Notes: generated from the letters alone by a model not told the origin. A stretch of 64,000 nt of DNA from Kitasatospora humi (GCF_020907985.1 NZ_JAJJPA010000025.1:1-64000), one strand, 5' to 3'. Shown: positions 17,525 to 26,790, numbered from the stretch's first letter. Translations and numbers: made by a program.

Positions 17525-17714
17525 CGGCTCGGCCCATCGTGGTTGCCACCGCCATGAGCGCAACCGGCCGATGGGCACGACGACAGGAGGGCGGGACGGC
17601 AGGAGCGCGGGACGGCGCGAGAGCGGAAGGACAGGAGCGGGGTGGCAGGATCTTGATGGAGAGTGGCATTGCTGCCACTGGTCGGCGCCAGGTCACAGCG
17701 AGGACCATTGAGCC

Positions 17715-18269
17715 ATGAGCAACGAAGAGATCGCCGCCATCGCCCCCGACACCAAGGACTGGACCTGGGTGCTGGAGCGGGTCTGCCCCGATTGCGGCCT
17801 GGACACCCCCGCCGTACACCCCGCCGAAGTGCCCGACCTGGTGCGTGCCAACGCCGCCGGCTGGACCGCACTGCTGGCCGGCGATCCGATCGAGCTGCGC
17901 CGCCGTCCCGCCCCGGCCGTCTGGTCGGCGCTCGAGTACGGCTGCCACGTCCGGGACGTCTTCCGGCTCTGCGCTCCCCGCCTCGACCTGATGCTCACCC
18001 AGGACGATCCGCTCTTCCCCAACTGGGACCAGGACGAGACCGCGCTCGCCGAACGCTACTGGGAGCAGGACCCGGCCGTGGTCTCCGGTGAGCTCGCCGA
18101 GGCGGCCGAGGTGGTCGCCGCCGCCTTCGCACGGGTCACGGGCGAGCAGTGGGACCGCACCGGCAAGCGCTCCGACGGCGCACGCTTCACGGTGGGCAGC
18201 TTCGCCCGGTACTTCATCCACGACCCGGTGCACCACCTGCACGACGTGACCGGGCGGCGGGCTGCCTGA
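17715..18269 (+). CDS. DinB-like (DinB_2) superfamily protein
   Basis: A 184-residue protein: DWTWVLERVCPDCGLD, an Ala-rich four-helix core with WSALEYGCHVRDVFRL, and FARYFIHDPVHHLHDVTG at the end. The conserved His residues in GCHVRD and HDPVHHLHD are where DinB/YfiT-type proteins bind a metal, often with mycothiol as cofactor. The enzymatic role is unknown. It is convergent with the DUF6817-type gene, the stop codons eight bases apart. Confidence 0.75.
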   Translation: MSNEEIAAIAPDTKDWTWVLERVCPDCGLDTPAVHPAEVPDLVRANAAGWTALLAGDPIELRRRPAPAVWSALEYGCHVRDVFRLCAPRLDLMLTQDDPLFPNWDQDETALAERYWEQDPAVVSGELAEAAEVVAAAFARVTGEQWDRTGKRSDGARFTVGSFARYFIHDPVHHLHDVTGRRAA

Positions 18270-18277
18270 TCCGCTGC

Positions 18278-18841
18278 TCAACCCAGAAGCAACTCGGTGG
18301 TCTCCCAGGCCGGTTCACTGAGCAGGGGACGCCACCGGGTGAAGAGCTCCAGCAGCGCGGCGCCATGACGAGTCCGGAACTCCTGGCTATGGCGGGCCAG
18401 GTCCAGCTCGTTGGCCGCCGTCAACTCGGCCAAGTCGCGCTGCTGGTGAGGTGTCGGCCGGTAGGGGCGGCCGGTGAACCGGTCGTGGATGAGCGGCGGT
18501 TCACCGGTCAGGTCCCGGTAGGTGGGGCCCCGCTCGCAGCCCGCGTAGTCGTGGACGATCGTCTCGGCCGCCGCCCCGGTCACGGCGGCCAGCCGGTCGC
18601 GCGAGTCCCGCCGGGCGGCCGGGAGCAGGGCGGTGGCGAACCCGTCGGTGCCGTAGCAGGCGTGGCACAGGCCGGCCAGCTGCAGTTCGGGGCGGGCGCC
18701 CCAGTCGGCGAGCAGCGCCCGGACCCGGTGCAGATGGGCGAGCAAGGTGCCGCCCGGGTGGTCGAGTTCGGCGGCCCCCAGCGAGCGGAGCAGGGCGTCG
18801 GCGCGGAGCAGGGCGGCGGCCTCGGTGGTGGGCTCGGGCAT
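18278..18841 (-). CDS. DUF6817-type (HD-like helical) protein
   Basis: A 187-residue protein from the ATG at 18841, preceded by GGGAGG. HPGGTLLAHLHRVRALLADWG, LQLAGLCHACYGTDGF and TIVHDYAGCERGPTYRDL match a family of small helical proteins with His/Asp clusters reminiscent of HD-domain metal sites (DUF6817, as I recall it). The HxxH and HDYAGC elements could bind a metal. No function is known. Confidence 0.65.
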   Translation of the reverse strand: MPEPTTEAAALLRADALLRSLGAAELDHPGGTLLAHLHRVRALLADWGARPELQLAGLCHACYGTDGFATALLPAARRDSRDRLAAVTGAAAETIVHDYAGCERGPTYRDLTGEPPLIHDRFTGRPYRPTPHQQRDLAELTAANELDLARHSQEFRTRHGAALLELFTRWRPLLSEPAWETTELLLG

Positions 18842-19032
18842 CGGCGTTCCTCCCGGTTGGTGGTCCTCCCGAGACCGGCCCCTGTCCTCGTGGTCGTCGT
18901 CCGCGTCCGGATCGCCGCCGCTGTCCGGCGGACAGGGTGCCGTCCCGGGCCACTGACGATCGTTCAGGAACGCGACACCCAAGTCAATCCTCGGGTTTCG
19001 TTCCAGATGCCCAAGGGATACCTTGGCTGTCC

Positions 19033-19938
19033 ATGACCTTGGACGACCTCCGTGTCTTCGTCGCCGCCTGCGAGGCGGGCAACCTCAGCGCCGTCGCCCG
19101 CGACCTGTCCCGCACCCAGTCGGCGATCAGCCAGCACGTCCGCCGGCTGGAGGCGGAGCTCGGACTGACCCTGCTGGAGCGGCAGTCGCGCGGCGTGGTG
19201 CCCACCCAGGCCGGGCGCATCCTGCACCGGGCCGCCGCGCAGGGCATCGGACAGCTGGACCAGGCGCTGCACCTGCTGCGGGACCTGCGCGACGGGAAGG
19301 GCGGCACGGTGCGGATCACCACCGGCGCCACCACGGTGCGGCACTTCATGGCGGACGCGGTGGTGGCGTTCCGGCGCCGGCACCCCGATGTGCACCTGGA
19401 GTTCCGCACCGAGACCTCCAGCCGCAGTTGCTTCGACGCGCTCACCGCCAATGAGGCCGACCTGGGCTGGATCACCATCGGCGCCCCCATGCGCGGCATC
19501 GAGCAGCGACCGGTGCTGGAGGTGCCCTGGGTGCTCGCGGTGCACGTGAACCACCCGCTGGCGCACCGCGAGGCGATGGACCCCGGTGAATTGAGCGGGC
19601 TGCAGCCGATCCGGCTGCCGGAGAACTCGGTCGGCCGGGCCCATCTGGACGGCCAGCTCGCCCACCCCGCCGTCGAGCCCAACGCCACCACCAGCGTGGC
19701 CGACTGGGACACCGCCATGCTGCTGGCCGGGCTGGACGCGGGCACCGCGGTGGTGCCCGCGCTGCCCGGCTGGCAGGCCGCCGAGCACCCGACGCTGCGG
19801 CTGATCCCGATCCCCGGGCTGCCGCCGCTGGCGGTCGGCTGGGCGGTCCGCCGGTGGGACGCGCTCAGCCGACCGGCCCTTGACTTCGCCGAGACCGTGG
19901 TGGCGCACCAGCGGTCGACCGCCCACCAGCGCCCCTAG
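19033..19938 (+). CDS. LysR-family transcriptional regulator
   Basis: A 301-residue LTTR from the ATG at 19033. The winged helix-turn-helix is at residues 1-60 (TLDDLRVFVAACEAGNLSAVARDLSRTQSAISQHVRRLE), followed by an effector-binding domain (VRITTGATTVRHFMADAVVAF). It points toward the convergent RraA/SDR pair; whether it regulates them cannot be seen. The start sits close to the likely promoter, with no obvious ribosome binding site. Confidence 0.88.
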   Translation: MTLDDLRVFVAACEAGNLSAVARDLSRTQSAISQHVRRLEAELGLTLLERQSRGVVPTQAGRILHRAAAQGIGQLDQALHLLRDLRDGKGGTVRITTGATTVRHFMADAVVAFRRRHPDVHLEFRTETSSRSCFDALTANEADLGWITIGAPMRGIEQRPVLEVPWVLAVHVNHPLAHREAMDPGELSGLQPIRLPENSVGRAHLDGQLAHPAVEPNATTSVADWDTAMLLAGLDAGTAVVPALPGWQAAEHPTLRLIPIPGLPPLAVGWAVRRWDALSRPALDFAETVVAHQRSTAHQRP

Positions 19939-19950
19939 GGGCGGCCGGTC

Positions 19951-20663
19951 TCACTCCTCGATGGCGCCGCCGATGCCGCGCAGGTGGGCGCGGAAGGTCA
20001 GTTCAGGATCCCGGTCGCGGGCGGCCAGGTAGTCGGCGAACCGGAGTTGGGCGCGCAGCGTGGTGCCCGAGCGGATCCGCTCCGCCTGCCGGCGCTCGGG
20101 GTGTCGCGGATGGACTCGGCCAGGGCGAGCAGCTCCTCCGCCCGCTCGGCGGCGATCACGATCACCCCGTCGTCGTCGCCGAGCACCAGGTCGTCCGAGG
20201 TGACCCGCCACGGTCCGAGCCCGGCGCAGCGCACGGCGTCGGCCGGGCGGGCGTCCAGGCGCTGCGGGCCGGTGGGCAGGGCACCCAGGCTGAACACCGG
20301 CAGGCCGATCGCCCGCAGCTCGGCGGTGTCCCGGTGCAGGCCCCAGACCACCATCCCGGACAGCCCGGCCGCCGCGGCCTCCAGGGCCGCCAGGTCGCCC
20401 ACGCACGCCTCGTCCAGCCGCCCTGCGTTGTCGACCACCAGCACATCACCGGGAGCGGCGTGGCGCTCGAACACCTCCAGGAAGACGTCCACGCTGCCGA
20501 CGTGCCGGGCCGGCGCCACCCGCCCGGCGACCTTGCTCCCGGGCGCCAGCGGCCGCATGCCGGCCGGCCCGCAGCGCACCGGCAGCTTGGCCCGGATGCA
20601 GGCGTCGGCCACGTGCGCGGTGCTGAGCGCGTCGAACCGCTGACGCAGCTCCTCCTGGTCCAT
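19951..20663 (-). pseudogene. RraA-like aldolase-family protein, frameshifted near the C-terminus
   Basis: The ATG at 20663 has AGGAG four bases upstream. The first 187 or so residues (MDQEELRQRFDALSTAHVAD, then APGDVLVVDN and the typical LGDDDGVIVIAA) belong to the RraA/4-hydroxy-4-methyl-2-oxoglutarate aldolase-like family. After AESIRDT the frame runs into unrelated residues, while a neighbouring frame continues with ERRQAERIRSGTTLRAQLRF and ends at 19951. One missing base in a G run at 20098-20101 explains this. It may be a sequencing error or a real mutation. It precedes no other gene; the SDR at 20693 lies just upstream on the same strand. Confidence 0.8.
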
Positions 20664-20692
20664 CGATCTCCTTCCAGTGACCCGCCGGGCGG

Positions 20693-21547
20693 TCAGTCGG
20701 CGAAGGCCGTGCTCAGACTGAGCTCGGCGGTCCGGTCCAGTTCGGCTCCGACCGACGCCAGCTTGTCGCGGACCGCGGAGACCGCGTCCTCGCCCAGCAC
20801 CAGGCGCAGCGGCGGCTCGGGCAGCTCCAGCGCGCGGATCAGCGCGTCGGCGGCCTTCGCCGGGTCGCCGGGCTGCTGGCCGTGGCTCTCCGGCAGCCCG
20901 GTGCGCACGGCGCCGACGGTGTCCAGGTAGTCGTCGATCACGGTGGCGTGCTGCAGCGCCGATCCGGTGAACTCGGTGCGGAACGCGCCCGGTTCGACGA
21001 TCAGCACCCGGATGCCCAGCGGCGCGACCTCGCCGGCCAGCGCCTCCGAGGCCAGCTCCAGCGCACCCTTGGCCGCGCTGTAGGCGCCGACACCCGGGAA
21101 CGACATGAACCCGCCCATGCTGCTGACCTGCACGATGGTGCCGCTGCGCCGGGCCCGCATGTGCGGCAGCACCAGCTGGGTCAGTCGGATCGCACCGAAG
21201 AACATCACCTCGAAGGCGTTGCGCAGCTCCGGCTCGGTGGTCTCCTCGACGGCTCCGACCAGGCCGAAGCCGGCGTTGTTGACCAGTACGTCGATCCGGC
21301 CGTGCTCGGCGACGGCGGCCCGCACCGCCTCCTCGCACTGCTCCGGGTCGGTCACATCGAGCTTCACCACGGTGAGCTTGCCGGGGTAGGCCGCGGCCAG
21401 CGCCGCCATGGTCTCCGGCCGCCGGACCGCGGCGGTCACCAGGTCGCCCGCCGTGAGCGCGGCCCGCGCGAACTCCGTCCCGAAGCCGCTGTTCGCGCCT
21501 GTGATCAGCCAGTGGCGTTCCTGGCCCGGCTTCTGATCGATCGTCAT
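20693..21547 (-). CDS. SDR family oxidoreductase
   Basis: A 284-residue SDR. WLITGANSGFGTEFARAAL is the NADP-binding loop, NNAGFGLVGAVEE the structural motif, VSSMGGFMSFPGVGAYSAAKGALE the catalytic Ser-Tyr-Lys region, and VEPGAFRTEF the loop after it. Length and motifs place it among the classical SDRs that act on ketones or retinal-like substrates; the substrate is not identifiable. GGAG lies about ten bases before the start. The frameshifted RraA-like gene follows 29 bp downstream on the same strand, probably in one operon. Confidence 0.87.
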   Translation of the reverse strand: MTIDQKPGQERHWLITGANSGFGTEFARAALTAGDLVTAAVRRPETMAALAAAYPGKLTVVKLDVTDPEQCEEAVRAAVAEHGRIDVLVNNAGFGLVGAVEETTEPELRNAFEVMFFGAIRLTQLVLPHMRARRSGTIVQVSSMGGFMSFPGVGAYSAAKGALELASEALAGEVAPLGIRVLIVEPGAFRTEFTGSALQHATVIDDYLDTVGAVRTGLPESHGQQPGDPAKAADALIRALELPEPPLRLVLGEDAVSAVRDKLASVGAELDRTAELSLSTAFAD

Positions 21548-21995
21548 GCTGCAACTCCAACACGTTCCGCTGATTCGCCGTCGACACTACACGTAGCGCG
21601 GGCGTCTACCGGGAGTCGTCAGGCGGTGAGCGGCGGCTTCCAGTCAGCGTGGCGCAGGATCGCCCGCAGGGTGGCGCCGCACGGTGCCAGCCGCAGGGCG
21701 GTGTTCCGCAGTCGAACGGCCGGCGGGTGTTCCAACTGCGCACCCAGGCACCCGGCCTGGCGAGCGGCACGGGCCACCGACTGGCTGCGCGGGCGCCGTT
21801 CGGCGTCGCACCCTGGCCCGCTGCGCCTGCGCGGTGGAGAGCGTCCACCAGCCGGAACCGCACGCGATCCTGACACCACGCCAGAGCGCCGGTCGGGCGG
21901 CGGTGCAGGACTTCCTGCGCGCCCAGGGCGTGCCGGAGCCGGCCCGATCGGATAACCGGCCGTGCTGATTCGCCGGCTATCTATACTCCCCGGGT
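21548..21995. other. Intergenic region between SDR and LysR, no supported gene
   Basis: About 448 bp between divergent genes. The 5' part (21548-21600) and the AT-richer 21955-21995 are likely promoters. The middle (21620-21950) has coding-like composition but no start-to-stop frame with a recognisable motif; it may be a decayed gene. Confidence 0.4.
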
Positions 21996-22898
21996 ATGGA
22001 ACTGCGACAGCTTCAGTACTTCGTGGCCGTGGCCGAGGAGCAGAACTTCACCAGGGCGGCCGAGAAGGTGCACGTCGCCCAGCCCGGAGTGAGCGCGCAG
22101 ATCCGGAGGCTCGAAGGGGAGTTGGGGCAGGAGCTGTTCGACCGGTCCGGCCGTGCGGTGCGCCTCACCGAGGTCGGGGAAGCCGTCCTGCCGTACGCCC
22201 GAGCCGCGTTGGCGGCGGTGGCCGGGGCCCACCAGGCGGTCGACGAGCTGACCGGCCTGCTCCGCGGCCGGGTCGCGATCGGCATGGTGACCTCGCACAA
22301 CGTCGACCTGCCCGGCCTGCTGGCCGGCTTCAACCACGACCACCCGGCGGTCGAGATCACCCTGCGGGAGGCCGACTCCGCCGACCTGCTGGCCGGTCTG
22401 CACTCGGGCACCCTCGACCTGGCGATCGTCAGCGTCGGTCCCGGCACTCCGGAGGGGCTGGCGCTCGAGGTGATCGACGACCAGCCGCTGGTCGCCGTGG
22501 TCAGCCACGGACACGAGCTGGCCCGGCACACCGTGCTGCCGCTCATCGCGCTGCGCGACGTGCCGTTGATCAGCCTGCCGACCGGCACCGGCCTGCGGGC
22601 CCGGTTGATGGAGGGCTGCGCCGCGGTGGGTTTCGCGCCGCGGATCGCCTTCGAGGCCAGCGATCCGGTGATGCTCGCCCAACTGGCCGCCCGCGGTCTG
22701 GGTGCGGCCATCCTGCCGGGCGGCTATGCGGCTGCCTGCGCCGACCGGTTGCACAGCATCGCCATCGACCCGCCCGCGCTGCGCGGCCGGCTGGTGCTGG
22801 CCTGGCGGGCCGGCGGCCCGGGCGGCCCGGCCGCCCGGGTACTGCTGACCCGGGCCCTGGCCGCCCTGCGCGGCGGCGACGGGGAGCGGTCGACCTGA
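21996..22898 (+). CDS. LysR-family transcriptional regulator
   Basis: A 300-residue LTTR. MELRQLQYFVAVAEEQNFTR and AAEKVHVAQPGVSAQIRRLE form the HTH, followed by the periplasmic-binding-like sensor (VAIGMVTSHNVDLPGLLAGF). It diverges from the SDR gene across 450 bp and is the natural candidate regulator of that SDR/RraA-like pair. The ATG lies about 25 bp after an AT-rich stretch (CTATCTATACT) that could hold the -10. Confidence 0.88.
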   Translation: MELRQLQYFVAVAEEQNFTRAAEKVHVAQPGVSAQIRRLEGELGQELFDRSGRAVRLTEVGEAVLPYARAALAAVAGAHQAVDELTGLLRGRVAIGMVTSHNVDLPGLLAGFNHDHPAVEITLREADSADLLAGLHSGTLDLAIVSVGPGTPEGLALEVIDDQPLVAVVSHGHELARHTVLPLIALRDVPLISLPTGTGLRARLMEGCAAVGFAPRIAFEASDPVMLAQLAARGLGAAILPGGYAAACADRLHSIAIDPPALRGRLVLAWRAGGPGGPAARVLLTRALAALRGGDGERST

Positions 22899-22900
22899 GG

Positions 22901-22990
22901 TGCCGCCAAACGGGTGAGGTTCGACCCATCGAGTCGACCCCAAGCGGGTGAATTCGAGTCTGGTTGCCGCCAGGCGGGTGAATCAGTGGC
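22901..22990. repeat. Three spaced copies of a GCGGGTGA-containing repeat
   Basis: CCGCCAAACGGGTGAGG (from 22903), CCCCAAGCGGGTGAATTCG (from 22938) and CCGCCAGGCGGGTGAATC (from 22967) share a CAARCGGGTGA core, spaced 35 and 29 bp, between the LysR stop codon and the tRNA-like gene. Confidence 0.6.
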
Positions 22991-23047
22991 GTGCTGTCTG
23001 GCTCGCGCCGGATGCGGTCGGCATGATCGACCAGGACAGCGCGTCAG

Positions 23048-23118
23048 GGTGGAGTGGCCGAGAGGCGAGGCGGCGGCCCGCAGAGCCGTGTACATAGGTT
23101 CGAATCCTGTCTCCACCT
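23048..23118 (+). tRNA. tRNA-Cys-like gene (anticodon GCA) with C33
   Basis: All four stems form: acceptor GGTGGAG with CTCCACC (7 bp), D stem GCC/GGC with a nine-base loop containing GG, anticodon stem GCGGC with GCCGT, and T stem ATAGG with CCTGT around TTCGAAT. The anticodon loop is CCGCAGA, so the anticodon is GCA (Cys), and the discriminator base is U, as expected for tRNA-Cys. The D arm GTGGCCGAGAGGCGAGGC is what I recall of actinobacterial tRNA-Cys. Position 33 is C, not the nearly universal U, and 37 is G. CCA is not encoded. It may be a pseudo-tRNA, a diverged second copy, or an unusual tRNA. Confidence 0.7.
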
Positions 23119-23193
23119 CGCGATGACGGTGAGGCCGGCGACCCGGGAGGGTCCCCAAGTCACCGGCCCGTCGACGGGTTCACGAGAACCGGC

Positions 23194-24798
23194 TCAACTC
23201 AGCTGCCACTGCTGGTTGCTGCCGCCGGTGCACGGCCACAGCTCGGCCAGTGCGCCGTCCACCGTGCCGGCACCGGTGACATCCAGACAGAGTCCGGACT
23301 GCACGCCGGTGACGGTCCCGTCGGCGTTGAACCGCCACTGCTGGTTCGCACCGCCGTTGCAGCCCCAGATCTCCACCTTGGTGCCGGCCGTGGTCTGGTT
23401 GTCGTAGGCGTCCAGGCAGCGGGTGTCGCCGCCGCTGTAGACGGTCAGCTGGCCGCTCGGGGTCCGCGTCCACACCTGGTTGCCGCCGCCGTTGCAGTCC
23501 CAGATCTCCACCTGGGTGCCCGGGGTGGTCCAGCCCCACGGAACGTCCAGGCACTTGCCGGCTCCGATCGCGGAGACCGCGCCCGACGGGATCTGCCCCG
23601 AACTGCCGCCCGCCACCCGGTACATCACCGTGCCGTGGCCGGGCACGGTGGCACTGATCGCGCCCGTGGTGGGGCTGGTCGCGCCGCTCCACAGGTCGGT
23701 GAGGGTGTAACTCGCCGCGCCGCTCTTGCCGATGGCCGCCGCCGAAGTGCTGATGGTGGCGGCCGTGGAGTTCTCGTTGAACAGCGCCACGGCGACGTCA
23801 CCGTTGGCCAGCGGCTTGGCGAGTACGTCCAACCCGCTGTTGCTGGCGATCAGTTGGCCTTGCTTGCCGAGCGGGTCCTGGTCCACCGCGATCACGCTGC
23901 GGTTCGTGAGGATGCCCAGGGTGTCCGCCGAGGCGGTGGTGATGGTGGTGCCGGAGATCAGCGGAGCGGCCATCTCGGCCCACAGGCTGAACTCGGAACG
24001 GTCCTCGGTGGTCGACATGCCGTTGCCCACCTCCAGCATGTCCGGGTCGTTCCAGTGCCCCGGCCCGGCGAAGGCGCCCAGTCCCACGTTCTGATGGAAG
24101 TTGGCGAGCATGCTGCTGTAGCCGGCGCTGATGTCACCCGTGGTGCGCCAGGAATTGCCGACCGGCGCGCCCCAGGTCCAGACCGACTCCTGACCCCAGT
24201 TGCAGAGGCTGAACAGGATCGGCCGGCCGGTCGCCGCGAGCGCGTCCCGCATCGTGGTGTACCGGGTGGTCGCGCTGGTCCCGGTGTTGTTGCAGTTGTC
24301 GTACTTCAGGTAGTCGACACCCCAGGCGGCGAACGAGGCGGCGTCCTGGCGCTCGTGGCCGAGGCTGCCCGGATAGCCGGCGCAGGTGGCGGTGCCGCCG
24401 TCCTCGTAGATGCCCAGCTTCAGGCCCAAGCCGTGCACGTAGGCGGCGGTGCCGGCGATGCCGTCCGGGAACTTGGCCGGGTCCGGCACCAGGTTGCCGT
24501 TGGCGTCGCGGGTCGAGGTCATCCAACAGTCGTCGATGTTGACATAGCGGTAGCCGGCGGCCTGCATGCCGTTGCTGTGCATCGCGTCGGCGGTCGACTT
24601 GATCAGCGACTCGGAGACGTTGCAGCCGTAGGCGTTCCAGTCGTTGAACCCCAGCGGCGGGGTGGTGGCCAGGCCGTTGCCCAGCGCCGCGGCCGGGGGA
24701 GCGGTGGCGGTGAGAACGGCGGCCGGTACGCCCGGCACCAGCAGGGCGAGCACGGCGGCCTTGGTGAGTAGCGAGCGGGTCAGTCGGCGGATCTGCAT
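23194..24798 (-). CDS. Secreted GH27 alpha-galactosidase with C-terminal CBM13 (ricin B)
   Basis: A 534-residue secreted enzyme from the ATG at 24798 (GGGGAG upstream). Signal peptide (RSLLTKAAVLALLVPGVPAA), then the GH27 barrel: TPPLGFNDWNAYGCNVSE, YVNIDDCWM, the nucleophile Asp in YLKYDNCNN and the acid/base Asp in HWNDPDMLEVG. A beta-sandwich domain follows. The last 130 residues form a ricin-type beta-trefoil with QxW repeats (QVWTRT, QQWRFN, QQWQLS) that binds galactose or xylan. It hydrolyses terminal alpha-galactosides of plant polymers outside the cell. Single gene. Confidence 0.93.
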   Translation of the reverse strand: MQIRRLTRSLLTKAAVLALLVPGVPAAVLTATAPPAAALGNGLATTPPLGFNDWNAYGCNVSESLIKSTADAMHSNGMQAAGYRYVNIDDCWMTSTRDANGNLVPDPAKFPDGIAGTAAYVHGLGLKLGIYEDGGTATCAGYPGSLGHERQDAASFAAWGVDYLKYDNCNNTGTSATTRYTTMRDALAATGRPILFSLCNWGQESVWTWGAPVGNSWRTTGDISAGYSSMLANFHQNVGLGAFAGPGHWNDPDMLEVGNGMSTTEDRSEFSLWAEMAAPLISGTTITTASADTLGILTNRSVIAVDQDPLGKQGQLIASNSGLDVLAKPLANGDVAVALFNENSTAATISTSAAAIGKSGAASYTLTDLWSGATSPTTGAISATVPGHGTVMYRVAGGSSGQIPSGAVSAIGAGKCLDVPWGWTTPGTQVEIWDCNGGGNQVWTRTPSGQLTVYSGGDTRCLDAYDNQTTAGTKVEIWGCNGGANQQWRFNADGTVTGVQSGLCLDVTGAGTVDGALAELWPCTGGSNQQWQLS

Positions 24799-24924
24799 GA
24801 ACACTCCCCGGGGGGATGGAGGGGTCAGCTGAGCCAATCTGTTGGAAATAGGTTGCTCATGTTAACTACTGTGCGTCAATAACCGTGCACGAGACGGTTT
24901 CCGTGTTGGAATCCGTTGATTGAC

Positions 24925-26091
24925 TCAGGCCGTCAGCTCGCGCTCCAGCGGCGTGCGGAACCGCGGGGTGACCCGGACCCCGCCCAGCCAACCGGCCAGC
25001 CGCTCCGCCTCGGCAGCCACCGCAGCCTCCCCCTCGGCACCGATGTCACCGAGCAGCCGCCAGACCAGCTCGCCGCTCGCGCGTTGCGCCCAGCCGCCCA
25101 CCACCCGGCCGTTCCACCAGACGGTCGGGCCGTTGTTGCCGCTCCGGTCGAACAGCGCGGGCACCAACTCCGGGTCCAGGTACCAGTCGCGCTCGCGCCA
25201 GCCCAGCACCGTCGGATCCAGTGCGGGCAGCAGCGCCGCCCACGGCCCGGCCGACGGCAGCTCGCCCTCGTCCCCGGGCAGCATCAGGCCGGTCGCGCCG
25301 CCGCCCAGCGCCACCTCGACCGCTCCGAGGTCGGCCACCGCGGTGCGCACCTCGCCCAGCGTCCAGCCCGTCCACCACCTGAGGTCGGCCAGGGTGCCCG
25401 GCCCGTAACCCGCCAGCCAGCGGCCGATCACCGCCGCCTTCGCCTCCCGCACCGGTACGTCGGGCCAGGGCGGCACGAGTGCCCACGGATAGCTGCTGCT
25501 CAGCCAGGAGCCGCGGGGCTTGCAACGCCTCATGTGCCCGTCCGAGGCCAGCAGCCGCAGCAGCCGGCTGCCCACGCTCTGGCGAGCCGCATAGGGCTTG
25601 CCCGGCGACATCAGGATGGTCTCCTTCAGGGCGGGCACGTCCTCGGACAACTCGGCGGTGGTCGCCTCCCCGCGCTCGGCCAGTGCCGCCAGCACCGCCC
25701 GCTCGGTCTGCGCCAGCCGTCGCTCGTCCCAGCCCTCGGCGCCCGTGGCCAGGTGTTTGAGCAGGGTGGCCCGCTCCTTGGCCGCGATCGCCCGGGCCGC
25801 CGCCGCGCTCACCTGCGGCGCCAGCTCGGCGGTGACGGCGAAGATGGTGCGGCGCATCGAGAGCAGCTTCACCAGGGTGACGTCCCGGTACAGCGCCCGC
25901 TCCACCTCGGCCGTCGACGGTTCCGCCAGCCGGGCGTTGGCGGAGAGGAAGACGGTGGCGGCATCGGTGGCGTGCAGCCCGACCAGCGCGTCCGCCACCT
26001 GCTCCACCCGGGTGGCCCGGGCGGCCGGGTGCAGCAGGTGGCGGTGTGCCAGACGGACGCGGCGCTGACCGTCGGTGAGGTGGGTGACCAT
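24925..26091 (-). CDS. Winged-helix DNA-binding protein, AlkZ/YcaQ-like
   Basis: A 388-residue protein of the winged helix DNA-binding family that includes the AlkZ and YcaQ DNA glycosylases (HTH_42). VEQVADALVGLHATDAATVF near residue 30, SMRRTIFAVTAELA near residue 78, the tandem winged-helix elements and the late NGPTVWWNGRVVGGW fit the family. The QxD/QxQ catalytic motif of true AlkZ enzymes is not evident; this copy has GLHATDAATVF at the usual place, so glycosylase activity is uncertain. Confidence 0.75.
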   Translation of the reverse strand: MVTHLTDGQRRVRLAHRHLLHPAARATRVEQVADALVGLHATDAATVFLSANARLAEPSTAEVERALYRDVTLVKLLSMRRTIFAVTAELAPQVSAAAARAIAAKERATLLKHLATGAEGWDERRLAQTERAVLAALAERGEATTAELSEDVPALKETILMSPGKPYAARQSVGSRLLRLLASDGHMRRCKPRGSWLSSSYPWALVPPWPDVPVREAKAAVIGRWLAGYGPGTLADLRWWTGWTLGEVRTAVADLGAVEVALGGGATGLMLPGDEGELPSAGPWAALLPALDPTVLGWRERDWYLDPELVPALFDRSGNNGPTVWWNGRVVGGWAQRASGELVWRLLGDIGAEGEAAVAAEAERLAGWLGGVRVTPRFRTPLERELTA

Positions 26092-26337
26092 GGTCCGGAG
26101 GGTATCCCGGCGGTCCGACGGTGTGCGGGGCTGAGCCGTCGGTGCCGTGCACCAGGAGGCAGGCCCACCGCGTCACACCCGAGGGTCAAGTACCCCCGGG
26201 GGAATGAGAAGTTCAGAAGGTTTTCAGAGCGATTTGGCCATGGCCAGTCAAGTTCGGGCTTGACATGCTGATTGCGCCGGCGCCGGCGAGTCCCTGACGC
26301 ACCGCCACGACACCCTCTCGCTTCCCCCGGAGGACCC

Positions 26338-26790
26338 ATGACCCCACACGCGCCTGCCCGCAGTCGGACTGCCGCGCTCGCCGCGCTGCTCTGCCTCGCG
26401 GTCTCCTGGATCCACGTCCAGGACCAGGGCGGCTTCCCTGGTGACAAGACGCCCGGCTACGTCGGCGTCGGTTACTACCTGTTGGAGGTGACCGGCGTCA
26501 TCGCCGCGGTGCTGCTGCCGCTGGCCGGCCGGAAAGTACCGGCGCTGCCGGTCTGGGTGCTGGCGGCCGGTGTCGGCGTCGGACCGCTGCTCGGCTACGT
26601 GCTGTCGCGCGGACCCGGCCTGCCCGACTACTCGGACGACAAGGGCAACTGGACCGAGCCGCTCGGGCTGGTGAGCCTGGCCGTCGAGGCGCTGCTGATC
26701 GTCCTCGCGGCGGCGGGGCTGCGCGCGGCGAGCGGCCCGGCCAGAGCCACCGGGCGCAGGGCGGGAGTTCCCTCACCCGAGCGCGGGTAG
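26338..26790 (+). CDS. Small integral membrane protein
   Basis: A 150-residue protein from the ATG at 26338 with GGAGGA five bases upstream. Four hydrophobic segments: AALAALLCLAVSWIHV, YLLEVTGVIAAVLLPLAG, ALPVWVLAAGVGVGPLLGYVL and LVSLAVEALLIVLAAAGL. The loop DQGGFPGDKTPGYVG lies outside. No family recognised. It stands alone and diverges from the AlkZ-like gene. Confidence 0.75.
   Translation: MTPHAPARSRTAALAALLCLAVSWIHVQDQGGFPGDKTPGYVGVGYYLLEVTGVIAAVLLPLAGRKVPALPVWVLAAGVGVGPLLGYVLSRGPGLPDYSDDKGNWTEPLGLVSLAVEALLIVLAAAGLRAASGPARATGRRAGVPSPERG

Noticed and set aside
21620..21950. Small genes in the SDR-LysR intergenic region
   Set aside because: Several frames are open but none has a ribosome binding site, a recognisable motif or a consistent codon bias.
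23048..23118. tRNA-Ser or tRNA-Leu (GGCCGAGAGGC D-arm)
   Set aside because: The variable region is only four bases, and the anticodon is GCA with discriminator U, which fits tRNA-Cys.
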